Notes under the pieces: generated by a model
Databases searched by the model: none
What the model saw: only the letters and a program-made list of their open reading frames with translations
What the model was told of the DNA's origin: nothing
DNA from: Primula veris
Lineage: Eukaryota > Streptophyta > Magnoliopsida > Ericales > Primulaceae
Direction: 5' to 3'
NCBI GenBank assembly: GCA_963682055.1
Contig: OY821747.1
Coordinates: 17,968,258-18,032,257, forward strand
Length of the DNA: 64,000 nucleotides
Translations under genes and position numbers: made by a program
In this document: positions 11,869 through 22,582 of the stretch, in pieces
Position numbering within the stretch: the stretch's first letter is position 1
How the letters are laid out: every line of letters starts with the position of its first letter

Positions 11869-13511
11869 ACACACCCTCCTTAAAAGAATAACCATTTCCT
11901 CTCAAGATAACTACTCCCAGAAATGATCAACTTTTATAAATAAGACCATAAGAATTTAAAAGTACAAGTCGTGTCATAATCCAAGAAATAAAATACACAG
12001 GGTCCACAACTCGTTATACTCCATCATCCATAACTCAAGTAAATGAAAAACATGTAAGAATCTCAAATAAAGTAACCACCTATATACAATATCTAATAAA
12101 ATAAAAGACAATAATGTAAAACAATCAGTTACAAAATAAAAGACAATAAAGTAAACTAAGATGACATGCTTCTACCTCAATAACTCCAAAACGTCTACAA
12201 AACTCAAAATACGAGTCTTTCTAGTAAACTAAACTCTAATAAAATAAACTATAACTCTAGACGTTACAACCCTTCCCCGATAAAGAAATTTCGTCCCGAA
12301 ATTGGAAAGTATCTAAGGAAAAGTACCTAAAGAAAAGACGAGGTTAGGATACTTCTTCTTCTTCTCATCCTCGCGTTCCCAAGTTGCCTCCTCGGCTCCA
12401 TGGTGTTTTCAAACCACTTTTACCAATTTAATCGTTTTTCCTCGAAGTTCCTTCTCTTGCACATCGATAATCCTCATAGGTCCCACCTCGTAGGTCACAT
12501 CCGCACTAACCTCAATGTTTTCAAAGTCCACCATGTGTGAAGGGTCGTGATGGTACTTTTTCAACATTGACACATGGAACACCGGGTGAACCCCCGCCAA
12601 CTTTGGTGGCAAGTCCAACCGGTATGCAACTTCTCCAACTCGGTCCACGATCACAAATGGTCCGATAAATCTCGGGCTCAACTTCTTTTAGAGCCAAATC
12701 TCATAATCCCATTCCTTGACGAAACTCGCAAAAATACTTGATCCCCCTTTTCGAACTCCAAAGGTCTCCTCTTCTTATCTGCATAACTCTTTTGCCTACT
12801 CCGAGCCGTCTCTAGCCTTTGTCGAATTAACTTAATCTTTTCTATCGTTTCTCGAATCAATTACGGTTCTAGCATTCCTGCTTCTCCCACCTCGGTCCAA
12901 CACACTGGAGACCTACACGGCCGCCCGTATAAAGCTTCGAAAGGTGCCATGCCAATACTAGCTTGGAAGCTATTATTATACGCAAACTCTACTCATGGTA
13001 GATGGCTCTCCCAGCCTCCCTTGAAGTCATTCACACATGCGCGCAACATATCCTCTAGCACTTGGATAGTCCGCTCCGATTGTCCATCCGTTTGGGGATG
13101 GAATGCCGTACTCATTGTCAACTTGGTCCATAAGGCATTTTACAATGCACCCCAGAACCTTGACACAAACCTCGCATCTCAATCCGATACAATCGAAATC
13201 GGTACCCCATGAAGTCTAACAATTTCCTTCACATACTTTCGTCCCAAGATTTCCACCGAGTTCGTCATCTTAATTGCAATGAAGTGTACGGATTTGGTCA
13301 AACGGTCGACCACAACCCACACAGCGCATTCCCACTTACCGATCTAGGTAAGCTCATCACAAAATCCATTGCTATCCTTTCCCACTTCCATTCCGCCACC
13401 GGTAAGGGTTGGAGCATACCCGCCGGCCTTTTGTGTTCCACTTTCACTTGCTGGCAAGTTAGGCACCTGCTAACATATGAAGCTACATCTCGTTTCATTC
13501 CGGGCCATCAA
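11869..13511 (-). pseudogene. Truncated Tekay-like pol 3' end (integrase and chromodomain)
   Basis: On the minus strand, from 13511 down to about 12360, broken frames encode the integrase zinc region (CLTCQQVKVEH), the start of the catalytic core ([14 protein letters not shown]), the region after the core (KSYADKKRRPLEF), and the [16 protein letters not shown] motif followed by part of a chromodomain ([16 protein letters not shown]). All match the fuller element at 48423-57245, whose corresponding positions are 50600-51790. Several frameshifts and a stop between the integrase and the HPVFHVS region make it non-functional. 11869-12350 is the non-coding 3' part. The fragment ends abruptly at 13511 against host intron sequence, so gag, protease and RT are missing. 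Confidence 0.8.
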
Positions 13512-13805
13512 AATTTGAAAGTGCAGTTTTGCAATTTAATTCAAGGACATTTAAAATTCATTGTTTGAAAGGCAACATGCTTTTAATTTTGACCTAACAA
13601 TCACAATCCAAACAGAAGTTGAGCTTGCAAATTTAGTTTCTATCTCTTGATTATGTAACTCACATTTATACTTATTTTAACAGGAACCAATATGAACATG
13701 CCAATTGACTGTCATACCCCTGAAACCTCCGCTGAAACTGTATCCGAAATGAATGTAACTCCAGATGGATATGTCGGGTTGTATGTGAACTATGAGCTCA
13801 TCTAA
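13512..13805 (+). pseudogene. Host repeat-exon gene, terminal exon (copy 2)
   Basis: 13512-13683 is an intron tail paralogous to 34393-34607. After an acceptor 'ttttaacag' the exon begins at about 13684 (GTNMNMPIDCH) and ends GYVGLYVNYELI followed by TAA at 13803-13805. The same last exon, ending IGLYVNYELI, occurs at 34608-34728. The donor seen in the paralogue (TGC|gtag) has been lost here. Together with 6702-8013 this is probably one gene split by the retroelement mass at 8138-13511. Confidence 0.6.
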
Positions 13806-14578
13806 GGATGTTGTGCTCAAAAGTTTTAATGGTATGCCATCTTTTTTTTTCAAGCAAGCAAATCAATATATTAAAAAAGCACCAATTTGGTTAGCATAGA
13901 TGGCTAGCTCATCAAGCTCAAGAGTGCAGTTTAACATTAGTATATAATAATAAAGTGATAGATGTAGTTTATAGTCTCGTAAAAATATTATGGTGTGTTT
14001 AGATTCCGAAAAATAGGTGGGAAAGGAAAAATGATTTCCTAACAAAACAACTTGTGTTTGGATATGCAAGAAAACCAATGGAGAAATAAATAAATTAAAG
14101 TACAGAAATTTTGTGTGTGTAGAACGAGTGAAGCCACTTTTTTTTTCAAAAGTGAGAAAACAAATTATAAATTTTTTACTAACCCTCTTTTTCCTGCTCT
14201 TTTATTTTCATTTTCAGTTACTTTTCTAACCTTACAAACACATGAGCGGAAAGTAATTTCATATTACTTTTCCTTTATGTTCCTTTCTTTTACTTTTTTT
14301 TTCCGTGACATTTTTCGGGTTGTAAAAACACCTAATGTTACAAAGAAACAAATAAAATAAAAATACTTTGATGGTTGTTACCAAAAGCTGGACTTGCGGG
14401 CTTATTTGTGCTGCTATGTTTATTGAATCACTTTGATAATCACATCATTCGAAACTCTGGATAAGTAACAAGATGTATGACGACGTAATGCTATGTTCTA
14501 TGTAACATATTGATACTTCAAGATTTATATATTGATATCTGTTTAACAATTATGGATACAATTCCTCTCTTTATGCAC
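13806..14578. other. Host 3' flank, no gene seen
   Basis: AT-rich sequence after the stop codon of host copy 2. No convincing ORF or RNA gene. Its last five bases, TGCAC (14574-14578), are the target site duplication of the next element. Confidence 0.5.
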
Positions 14579-15143
14579 TGATAAAACAATAACTTTGGTC
14601 GGTGGCGTTATGCTTTTCAACGATAATATGGTTATTAAAAGATAATACTTATTGAACACTTTGTTGATCTTTATTATTGCTCGGTATTACTCTTGTTCGG
14701 ATTACAGTTTCCTATTACAATTGTGTTCGACTTGATAATTTAATCTTGATCTTGGTCTTGTTCTTCTCTTCGATGTTCGGTCTTTAGTCTTGCTCGGTTT
14801 GTTTTCTAATGAGACAGGATCTGACTAGTTTCTCTCTTTACTCTTCTTCTCTCTATATCTTTTTAGACAGATTTTTTGGTCCCCCTTTTACTGAGGGTAC
14901 TTGGCTATTTATAGGCAATTATGTCTCATAGGATGTTGACAAATGTCTTCATCTCATGCGTCGCCTTATGGCCTTTTCCACTATGGGCCTTCGTTAATTG
15001 GGCTAAGATAGTTGTATAATTATCTGTCTCTAAGCAGGGAAGCGCATTAGATACTTATTAATTAAGCATTGGATACCCTCTAATAACATTGGGCTTTTCA
15101 TACCCGAATAGATATATTCGGGTCTAATTTTTGTGTTCTATCA
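14579..15143 (-). repeat. 3' LTR of the Tat-like element
   Basis: On the minus strand it starts TGATAGAACAC and ends TTGTTTTATCA. It is the same length as the 31462 LTR and highly similar. A TATA-like 'ctataaatagcc' occurs on the minus strand near 14910. Confidence 0.92.
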
Positions 15144-15160
15144 AGTGCTCCCTGACTTCA
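15144..15160 (-). promoter_or_regulatory. Probable polypurine tract of the Tat-like element
   Basis: The minus strand reads AGTCAGGGAGCACT immediately before the 3' LTR start TGATAG. It is only moderately purine-rich; called by position. Confidence 0.5.
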
Positions 15161-15354
15161 TCGGTGTGGTCTCCACGGTGAGGGAGTCATGATCCGTCTG
15201 ACGAGGATGTTACTTCGGTCTTGCTGTTCCCAATGTTTCATCGAGAAACGCAATAGATTTATAACTGTTTTCTCGTGGCCATTTAATGCCATTGAGAAGT
15301 TCAAGCATGCTATCTTGCTTCAAGGCGGCTCTCGATCTTCCCACATTTTTCCAT

Positions 15355-15360
15355 TATAAA
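15355..15360 (+). promoter_or_regulatory. TATA box of antisense cargo gene 1
   Basis: TATAAA in the context CCATTATAAAAAGGG, 58 bp upstream of the ATG at 15418. A matching box lies in the duplicated gene at 15983, within otherwise similar upstream sequence. Confidence 0.55.
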
Positions 15361-15417
15361 AAGGGATAGCACCCTCTTTATAAACATTCAATTAATTAAC
15401 GCTTTGCTAGTAACGCC

Positions 15418-15750
15418 ATGGCCTCTCCTAATGGTTCTACTGGTGACAACTCTCCCGAATACATTGCTTACTTAGAAAACGAGGTCAAGAAAGCTCGTAT
15501 TGTGAAGAGGAAGTTTGCTGTTACGGCAAGAGAACTTCTTAGGGTCAGAAAAAGTTTGGATGACATGGACGTGGCTCATCATGTGACGATGGCTGATCGG
15601 GATTGGGTCTTTGAACGGATAAAGAGGCTCGAGGCTTCTCGGGATAAGCATAAGGCGGCAAAAAAGGCTTATAAGCTTGCCTTCAAGGAGCTGCATGCTC
15701 GGTCCAAACCTGGATCGGATGATACTGGGGCAAGCTCTTCTTCGGAATAA
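15418..15750 (+). CDS. Antisense cargo gene 1: small coiled-coil protein
   Basis: An intact 110-codon ORF antisense to the retroelement. The protein starts MASPNGSTGDNSPEYIAYLE. Residues about 15-95 are strongly helical and charged with heptad-like spacing (YLENEVKKARIVKRKFAV, RIKRLEASRDKHKAAKKAYK), then a polar acidic Ser-rich tail GSDDTGASSSSE. No enzyme motif is visible. A close, broken paralogue follows at 16039. I infer a coiled-coil dimerising protein; its role is unknown. The ATG is the first after the TATA box. Confidence 0.55.
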   Translation: MASPNGSTGDNSPEYIAYLENEVKKARIVKRKFAVTARELLRVRKSLDDMDVAHHVTMADRDWVFERIKRLEASRDKHKAAKKAYKLAFKELHARSKPGSDDTGASSSSE

Positions 15751-15982
15751 TTTGCTTTTGTAATTTTTTTTTTGGCTATGGTGACATCACCTGGTTGTAA
15801 TATGGATTATCGAAATTAATAAAATATTCCCTTATCCTCATTCTTGTTTGTGTACCTTCCCAATACTTATTGAATGACATAATTGGATTGAAACTGTTTT
15901 TAGGTAGCCATAAATGGCCTTGGGAAGTTCAAGAGGTCTAGTTTGCTTCGAGATGACCTTTGATCTACCCCTTATTTATCCT

Positions 15983-15988
15983 TATAAA
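15983..15988 (+). promoter_or_regulatory. TATA box of antisense cargo gene 2
   Basis: TATAAA in CCTTATAAAAGGGGG, 51 bp before the ATG at 16039. The sequence around it aligns with that upstream of gene 1 (AAGTTCAAG, TTGCTTC, GATCT), showing that promoter and gene were duplicated together. Confidence 0.55.
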
Positions 15989-16038
15989 AGGGGGCTATAT
16001 CTGCTCTCTTTATATAACTCACTTTTTATAACGACCCA

Positions 16039-16377
16039 ATGGCTTCCCCTTATGGAACTAGTGGAGATAACCTTTCTGAGTATGTAGCCCATTTAGAGGA
16101 GGAGGTTAGGAAAGCACGTATTCTCAAGATGAGGTTTGCCTCCTTGACGAAGGAAGCTCGTCGGGCTCTTGTACTAGAGGAATAATTGGCATCCTTAGAA
16201 AGTGATTACTAGAGGTCCTTGATCGATAATATTTGGGCGCGTGCCCGGATTAAGGAGCTCGAAGCCTCTCGCGATAGGCACAAGAATTCTAAGAGGGCTT
16301 ACAAACTAGCCCTCAAAGAAGTGTATGGTCGGTCCAAGAAGAGGCCAGACGATGAAGGAGGCTCTTATGCTAAATAA
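16039..16377 (+). pseudogene. Antisense cargo gene 2: paralogue of gene 1 with two stops
   Basis: A 113-codon frame starting MASPYGTSGDNLSEYVAHLE and ending GGSYAK, aligned with gene 1 over its whole length (EYVAHLEEEVRKARILK; RIKELEASRDRHKNSKRAYK). In-frame TAA at 16183 and TAG at 16210 interrupt it. No frameshift is needed to align the two, so decay was by point substitutions. Confidence 0.65.
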
Positions 16378-16799
16378 TTCATTTTTGTTATTTCTTTTTG
16401 TTAGATGGTGGCCTCTCTTGTAAGGGAGTTTCTGGAATCAATAAAAATCTTATTTTTCTTGTTCTTATCTGTTTTATTTCTTCAACGCAATTTACCTTTA
16501 CTGTATTCTTCTTTATCATCCGCGTGTGGCATCATTAATGGGTTTTCTTGTGCCTTGTGTTTGATCTTATCCACTTGGGTTTTCTCGAGCTCAGTGCAAA
16601 GAATCTTATTTAATGTTCTTGAGATTGTTGCACTTCCCTATAAGGACACGTATGTAACTGCTTTTCCCATATCTATTAAAATAATGGCACGAATCCAAGA
16701 GTTTCTTTGAACAGTCGCGTCTCTTTAAGGCACACGCTTCTTTTAATCTTTTCTGACTAACGGTTGCGATTCTTCATCTCATGCCCTTGTCAATTTATC

Positions 16800-16805
16800 T
16801 ATAAA
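16800..16805 (+). promoter_or_regulatory. TATA box of antisense cargo gene 3
   Basis: TATAAA in TTATCTATAAATACTC, a near-consensus plant TATA box, 87 bp before the ATG at 16892. Confidence 0.5.
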
Positions 16806-16891
16806 TACTCATTTGAAGCCTGTCTTTCTTCATAATCTCCTCATATATTTTCTGCTATATATATATATACATATATTATCCTTTAGTTGCA

Positions 16892-17185
16892 ATGAATGCC
16901 TCATTTTCTGGGACTGCTTTGGCCTTGAAAGTAGAGGCTTTTGAAGCCTCTTATGGCAATATACTAAAGATGTTAAGAGATGCTGAGGCAGAGTTGAGAG
17001 TGATGCGTTCTCATCATGCCGAGATGGTGAGGGAGTTGACTTGGCTGCAGACCGAGCTGGACTATTGCAGGCGTGCTCATCAATCTTTGATCAATGAGAA
17101 CGACGTTCTGGGGAGAAATCCTTCGCTACAAGATACTGTAATACCTGCGGAGCCCTCACATAGATACCGACCAACTCCGCCCTAA
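16892..17185 (+). CDS. Antisense cargo gene 3: small coiled-coil protein
   Basis: A 97-codon ORF starting MNASFSGTALALKVEAFEAS. Residues about 10-75 form a helical, heptad-rich segment (MLRDAEAELRVMRSHHAEMV, LTWLQTELDYCRRAHQSL), followed by a Pro-rich end. It is not clearly homologous to gene 1 in sequence but has the same size and build. It could be a separately transcribed gene or a detached exon of a larger coiled-coil gene. Function unknown. Confidence 0.45.
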   Translation: MNASFSGTALALKVEAFEASYGNILKMLRDAEAELRVMRSHHAEMVRELTWLQTELDYCRRAHQSLINENDVLGRNPSLQDTVIPAEPSHRYRPTPP

Positions 17186-17785
17186 GCGCCTGAACAAATT
17201 GCTTTATTCTCTTGCGCTTTGTTTTATACTTTGTTCTCTCTATTTGAGGACTACTTATTTTCATTTTTCTTCTGCATTTTTATACTTTCTTCTCTCACAC
17301 TTTTTTTTTTTTTTTTTCTTTTTCCTTTTTGTTTGGTTGTGTTTCTTGTTCACTTTGGCTCATTGATGTAGTAAGTTTCCTTTGATGTTGTCCTATGATG
17401 TAATAGATTTTCTTTTGATGTTGTCCTCTGATGTAATGAACGCTTGTGTATCCCCTTTTAATTAATGGAACAAATGTTCGTCTTTTTGTTTTTCTTCTCG
17501 TATTGGCGATTTGTTGTTTTATGCCGTTGTCAGAATCATCAAATATTTGTCTTTTCTTCTAGTATGGTATTGTGCTGTACCCATGTGATATATGTGGCAT
17601 GTGTCAGATGGCCAAAGTTGTGTTTTCCCAGACATGGTCATTCAAATTGCATGTTCCCAAGCATTATCAGTCTATGACGTACTATTTTTGCATATAATCT
17701 TTAGGATACATCTTCTTTCCTAAATTTTTCTTATTTGATTCTTCCTTATTCCTTATTTCCTTGTGTTGCATATAATCTTTCAAGA

Positions 17786-18285
17786 ATGTCTGGCCCGTGG
17801 TGAGGTATCATGCTCAGATGAAGGACTTGGATGCTGAGGTGTCTCGGGTCCGTCATCAGATGCCTAAACTTGAGAGGGAATATGGGGTTATGTCTTTCAG
17901 TCTGTTCGACTCCTATCTCGAGGAGACCATCAAGTGGACTGAGATTTCAGCCCTGAGTCGCCAGCTCGACCAGTTATTGCTGCGTAGAAATCATCTGGCC
18001 AACTCTTGGTATGAGGTCGAGGAGATTTGGGATCATGCTCAGGAGGAGTTTGACAACGGTCCTCAGGGCCTAGCTAGCATGATGGTTAAGAATGCTCGGC
18101 TTAAGGAACACATCACTGTCCTTACTAGGGCGAATGCTGCCCTTACCAGGGAGAATGCTGCCCTTACCAAGGAGAATGAGTGCTTGGTTGTCATGAATGA
18201 CTCATACCAAGCTCGGTTAGATTGCTCTGCTCGGGTGGCTTTCTCTCGATCTGGCAGTTCGGTTTTCCTGCCCATTGATCCTTAA
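17786..18285 (+). pseudogene. Antisense cargo gene 4: coiled-coil protein, frameshift near the start
   Basis: An ATG at 17786 (MSGP) runs into a stop after five codons, but the frame open from 17797 (VVRYHAQMKDLDAEVSRVRH) joins it if one base was lost near 17795. The protein, about 165 residues, has a helical segment (LDAEVSRVRHQMPKLEREY), then LSRQLDQLLLRRNHL, and a triplicated 7-residue unit near residues 110-130: LTRANAA, LTRENAA, LTKENEC. The 21-base repeats behind this are exact enough to suggest recent slippage. No catalytic motif. Confidence 0.5.
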
Positions 18286-18492
18286 TTTAATTGGGCTTGT
18301 TTTATGATGTATTTCCCATTTTGTAGTTTGTATTTTATTTTCTGCATTTGAACTGTTGCACCTTTTCGTATTTTGTGCCCTTTTTTGTATTCTGAACTGT
18401 TGCAACGCTTTGTAACTCGTGCCCTTTAATATTTGCACTTTCTTCATATTTGAACTGCTGCATCGCATCGTATTTTGTGCCCTTTAATTCCT

Positions 18493-18498
18493 TATAAA
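18493..18498 (+). promoter_or_regulatory. TATA box of antisense cargo gene 5
   Basis: TATAAA in TTCCTTATAAATGCTCC, 84 bp before the ATG at 18582. Just upstream, short repeats of CATTTGAACTGTTGCA / TCTGAACTGTTGCAACG / TTTGAACTGCTGCATCG occur at 18345-18470 (period about 45 bp). Confidence 0.45.
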
Positions 18499-18581
18499 TG
18501 CTCCCTATTGTTTGCCTTTCATTATTAACTCTCCCCTTCTCTCTCCTAATACTTGTTTCTTTTAGCCTGTTTTTCTTTGAG

Positions 18582-19031
18582 ATGGCCCCTCTTACCAGAT
18601 CTGCTGCAAAAAAGAAAACCCTTCTTGAAGAGGAGCCTAATTATATGTTACCCCATCCCCCTGGCTTTGATGATTTGACTCCTCTTGAGTTGAAAGAGAT
18701 CAAGATATCGTGGCTGAAAGCCGATCTTAAGTGTGCTCGGACTGAAGTCAGGAGGTTTAAACAGTATTGGGATGAGGAGGGTGTTGCTCGTTTCGAAGCC
18801 GAGCAAAAGTGCAAGTCTCAGTCTTATGTTTTGCAACAAGCTGAGATTGGTATTTCTCGCCTGGTGAGGGAAAAAGAGCATTTGGAGGAGCTTTGGCGAA
18901 GAAGGATGTCGATGAGGGCAGTAGTTCGAGGGTTCAGAAATAGAGAAGTATCTTATTGTTTCTGTCTTCCTTTGGATACAATATGTTGTTACATTCTCGG
19001 CAGAACTTCATGGTATTTCCTGATTGATTAG
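18582..19031 (+). CDS. Antisense cargo gene 5: coiled-coil protein
   Basis: 150 codons from [18 protein letters not shown]. An earlier in-frame ATG at 18498 would add a hydrophobic 28-residue leader, but it sits at the TATA box, so 18582 is preferred. Central residues ([48 protein letters not shown]) are helical and charged. The last 35 residues look non-homologous, and the frame may run into an unspliced intron or a frameshift there. A degenerate copy of the VARFEAE part lies at 19279-19329. Confidence 0.45.
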   Translation: MAPLTRSAAKKKTLLEEEPNYMLPHPPGFDDLTPLELKEIKISWLKADLKCARTEVRRFKQYWDEEGVARFEAEQKCKSQSYVLQQAEIGISRLVREKEHLEELWRRRMSMRAVVRGFRNREVSYCFCLPLDTICCYILGRTSWYFLID

Positions 19032-20134
19032 GGAAACTTGTCGAAGAAGGACGCCAATGTGCTGTGGGGGGTAGTTCTAGGTTTTGGGGATGGTTTTTGT
19101 AATAATTTTTCATTTTGTTTGGATTGAATATGTTATACTAGTCATTTCCCACTTGTGGATGAATAAAAGTTTATTATGTGATTTCCTTTTAGAAGTCATT
19201 TACTGCTTAATTTACTCTTCTTGGCTATCTCTTCGTTTTGAGAGTATGTTATGTAGGTCGGCCTTGGTCACCGCGGTTATCCCCCCGGAGAGCGTTGCTA
19301 GATTTGAGGCTGAACGACAGTCGAGCTAGGAACGGTCTTCGTTTTGTGAGGTGGCATACCTTGGTAATAAATAGTCCTCGTCGTCGAGGAACCTGTACGG
19401 TGTTCCTCCTAGGTAGGAATTATTGTTCCATGTTGCTTGTATTAATATTGGAAGCGTATGTTGTAAGCTTTTCGTTGTGGGGTTCACTGGCCGTTTATGT
19501 AGGTTCAATGATGTGAACTGCATGGGTTAGTGGGATATGTTTTTGACGTGGCAAGATCTGAAGCGTTGAATTTTAAAATATCTATGGGTGCTTGACTTTT
19601 CTATGGCTGAAAAGAGGGAAACCTCTGTCACAATAAAGAGGGAATTATTTTATTCCCCTTTTTTGCGGCTCCAGTCCTTTATCTTCCCTAAGTAATTCTT
19701 TTTTATCTTACATTTCTCTCATAATTTCCCCAACGTGTCCTCTCTAGGGTTTGTCCTTCTCTCTAGAAAATATTTTCTGCTATCTTTCTTTAAGAGAAAA
19801 ATATCTCCAGAGCTTTACTCTCCTTATTACAATGACTGTAAGTGTATCCAAGATATTTGGGATCCTTTGTATGCTTCCTTGCTTGTTTTTCTTAGTTTAT
19901 TGGTCTTTGTTGTGTTTGCCATTGAACTTTCCTTATTTATCTGTAAAATCTTGTACTGGGGGGTTGGTGGATCTTATGTATTGTGTTGGAATTGTTTGTT
20001 GTGGCTTTGTGGTTAGGCCTAGGCTATATATGCTGATTGGAAATTGTATGTGCTGTTTGGAAGTTGTTTGTGTTGGATGATTTCTGGTGTGGTGGTGTTT
20101 GTTGGATTAATGGGTTATTTTTGGTGTTTTATCA
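19032..20134 (+). other. Decayed cargo sequence and probable 5' part of gene 6
   Basis: No good gene. 19279-19329 encodes SVARFEAERQSS then a stop, a scrap paralogous to gene 5. Pyrimidine-rich DNA at 19660-19800 with 'ctctctagggtttg' resembles a plant 5' leader. An ATG at 19831 begins a short open stretch that may be the first exon of gene 6, ending before the acceptor 'ttttatcag' at 20134. Confidence 0.35.
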
Positions 20135-22364
20135 GGATATTTTGACCCAGTGTTTGGCTCAAGTTGGGCAATTTGTCGAGGAGGATTTTAAAAAGAGTCC
20201 AGGGATACCAGCCGGCGTACATTTGCGGCTCCTTACGACCGAGGCTGAGGTGCTCGGTCATGTAGGTGTAGGCGAGGTGGCACTTAAGTCCTCAGCGCTT
20301 CTGAGCGGGGGCCTGAAGCTCCCTCTTTCTGACTGGATGGTCTCCTTCTTTGAGGCCTTCTAAATTGCTCCCTGCCAACTTGCCGTGAACAACTACCGTA
20401 TTCTGAACGGTATTAAAAAGCTGGCCGAGTTGGCTGGTGTGAATGTTGAGCTGAAGGATGTGTTGGGGGTGTATTACTTAACCTTTGATCGCCGAAGTTC
20501 TTATCTGAAGACTTTGCGTTCTTTCACCCGGCTTGTGATTGACATTCCCGATACCAACAAAGAACATAATCTTGGCATTGTGATTACCTCGGGGAATTGG
20601 TGTCCTGCTGGGCATGAAATTCCGAAGCCTGCTGCCTCTGCCCCCGAGATGCCTGATCTCGGTACTCCCAATACCGACGTTCTGCTGGCATTATGGAATT
20701 GGTGGGGCCCTGGTTCGACCAGGGAGGCGGTTAATATTGCTGCTCCAAAACTGCTGGAGTATGTAGCGGGCCTGGGGAATAGGTGCATAACGCCCCCTGT
20801 TATTCCTGGTGAGAGCGAGGATGAGTTCTTGAAAATCATCAAGCCTCGTGTTAAAGCCCTAGGAAAGAGAAAATCCTCTTCCCTTTCTAAACGTCGATCA
20901 TCTGGGTCCGGTGACGAGGTGTCGAAGAGAGCACGGGTGACCGAGGCGGTCACTGATGTTGTACTGCATTCTTTGCCCGAGAAGAATGTAGTGGTGTCCA
21001 TCCCCGTAGAGCTTGGAATAGCACAACCCGAGGGGAGCGTGGAGGTGGGAGTGTTGGCTTCCCCCAAGGAGAGTCTAATTTCGGTCGTCGCACCCAAGGA
21101 GAAGAAAGCTGAAGCCGAGGTAATTTTTTGTTTTTCCCTTCTTTATCTATTATTTGTCTTTCAGTGTGTGACATCTCTGATGATTACGCTTGCCCTTGCC
21201 CGGTCTATGAGCATTGTTGTGTTTCAGGGGTCGTACCAGGACTTGTTTGACCACGTGAACTTTGATGATATGGGAGAGGATATGATGACTCTTTCTAAAA
21301 TCTCGCCACCTCGGATTGAGGAGGTGGTGGACAAAGACGTGGCTCCTGAGAGTGCTCAATTGGAAAAGGACGTAGAGGTTGCCGGCAAGGAGGTGGGGTT
21401 GGCCGACGAGGATGGGGAAGAGAGAGTAGAGGTTTCTGAGAAGGAGGTTGATGTGGCTACTGAGGAGGGGGGAGATGAGAACAACGCCAAGGTGGAGGTG
21501 GACGGGGTGGCAATGACCCGTTATATTGCTAGGTGTGGAGGGCATTTATTGGGACAGCCCCGAGCATTGAGGATGGGGTACACTGCTCTGATGCCTCTTG
21601 CCTATAAGGATATGGCAGATATGGTAGCTCGGCCAACAGTGCTGGCCATTGAGCAGGTTAATGCTGACGTCCTCCGGGTATGTTTTATTTATGTTATATT
21701 TTATTTGTGATGTCCTTTGTTGGTATCTTATGGGGTTTTCTTGCAGGCTTTCCTGGGCACCGTTGAGCAGAGGGATCGGTTTACGGCGCTGGAGGCCAAA
21801 AATAAGTTGTTGGCAGAGCAAAATGTTAAGCTTTTGGCCGAAGAGAAGCAAGTGGCCGAGGATAAGGCTCAGGCATTGAGCATGGCCGAAAATTATGCCA
21901 AGACTACGGATGAGAACATACGCTTGTACCGGGTGAACGAGAAGCTGGAGGCTGAAAATGTGCGTCTGCTTGAGGAGCAGAAGAAGATGGCGACTCTAAC
22001 TGAGGATCATGCCAAGCTTGAGGCTGAGAAGAAAGAAGTAGATGACCAAATGTCATCTTTGAAGGCTGCGCAGGCAGAGGAACGGGGAAAGTTCATGAGG
22101 AGTGCAAATTTCTATGCATTCAGCTATCATGTTCGGGCTTTGAACTTGGCTAGAGTTCCTCTCTCTCATCCGGCCTGGGCGAAATTTGTGTATCCAGTGG
22201 GTCGTGTTGCTCCTGCTCTTCCTCGAGATTGGGCGAACATTCAGGATGATGAACTGCCTGTGATGCCTGGGCAAACTGTTTCCACCGCACCTCGTCCTCG
22301 TTCGGGTGATGCCACTCCTCGTTCTTCGACCCCCCGGCCTTTGTCTGAGCAGGTTGACCACTGA
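20135..22364 (+). pseudogene. Antisense cargo gene 6: plant transposon-type protein (Transposase_28-like), three exons, one stop
   Basis: Exons 20135-21119, 21228-21677 and 21747-22364. The introns (108 and 69 bp, T-rich, GT..AG, both phase 0 and multiples of three) keep the frame. Residues about 55-140 (LKLPLSDWMVSFFEAF, QLAVNNYRILNGIKKL) resemble the 'putative gypsy type transposon' domain of plant genomes. Next come a basic stretch (KRKSSSLSKRRSSG), an acidic region, and a long coiled coil in exon 3 (LEAKNKLLAEQNVKLLAEE), then a conserved-looking tail FMRSANFYAFSYHVRALNLA. A single in-frame TAA at 20361-20363 interrupts the first domain; CAA to TAA is the simplest cause. Being antisense, its introns are not removed from the element's genomic RNA. 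It could be nuclear, but no function is established. Confidence 0.6.
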
Positions 22365-22582
22365 TCTAGTGAATGTAGTTAAATGTAGTTTTTGTTTTTG
22401 TGCCCGGTTTGTGGGGCTTTTTGTATAAACTATTGACATTCTTTTGGGAAAATTTATAAAATTTCCGCACCGTTGTCATTTGGCTTTGCTTATCGCTTTT
22501 GTTATTGCGCATTGCTTGTTAGTAGTCTTCGTATGTTTGAAGGTTGTAACAATCATGTCAGGTACCGGTTAACCCTCTTGCC

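Noticed and set aside
20501..21097. 198-codon minus-strand ORF opposite cargo gene 6
   Set aside because: It is sense to the retroelement but has repetitive low-quality composition and mirrors the real plus-strand coding sequence, which has domain similarity and splice sites.
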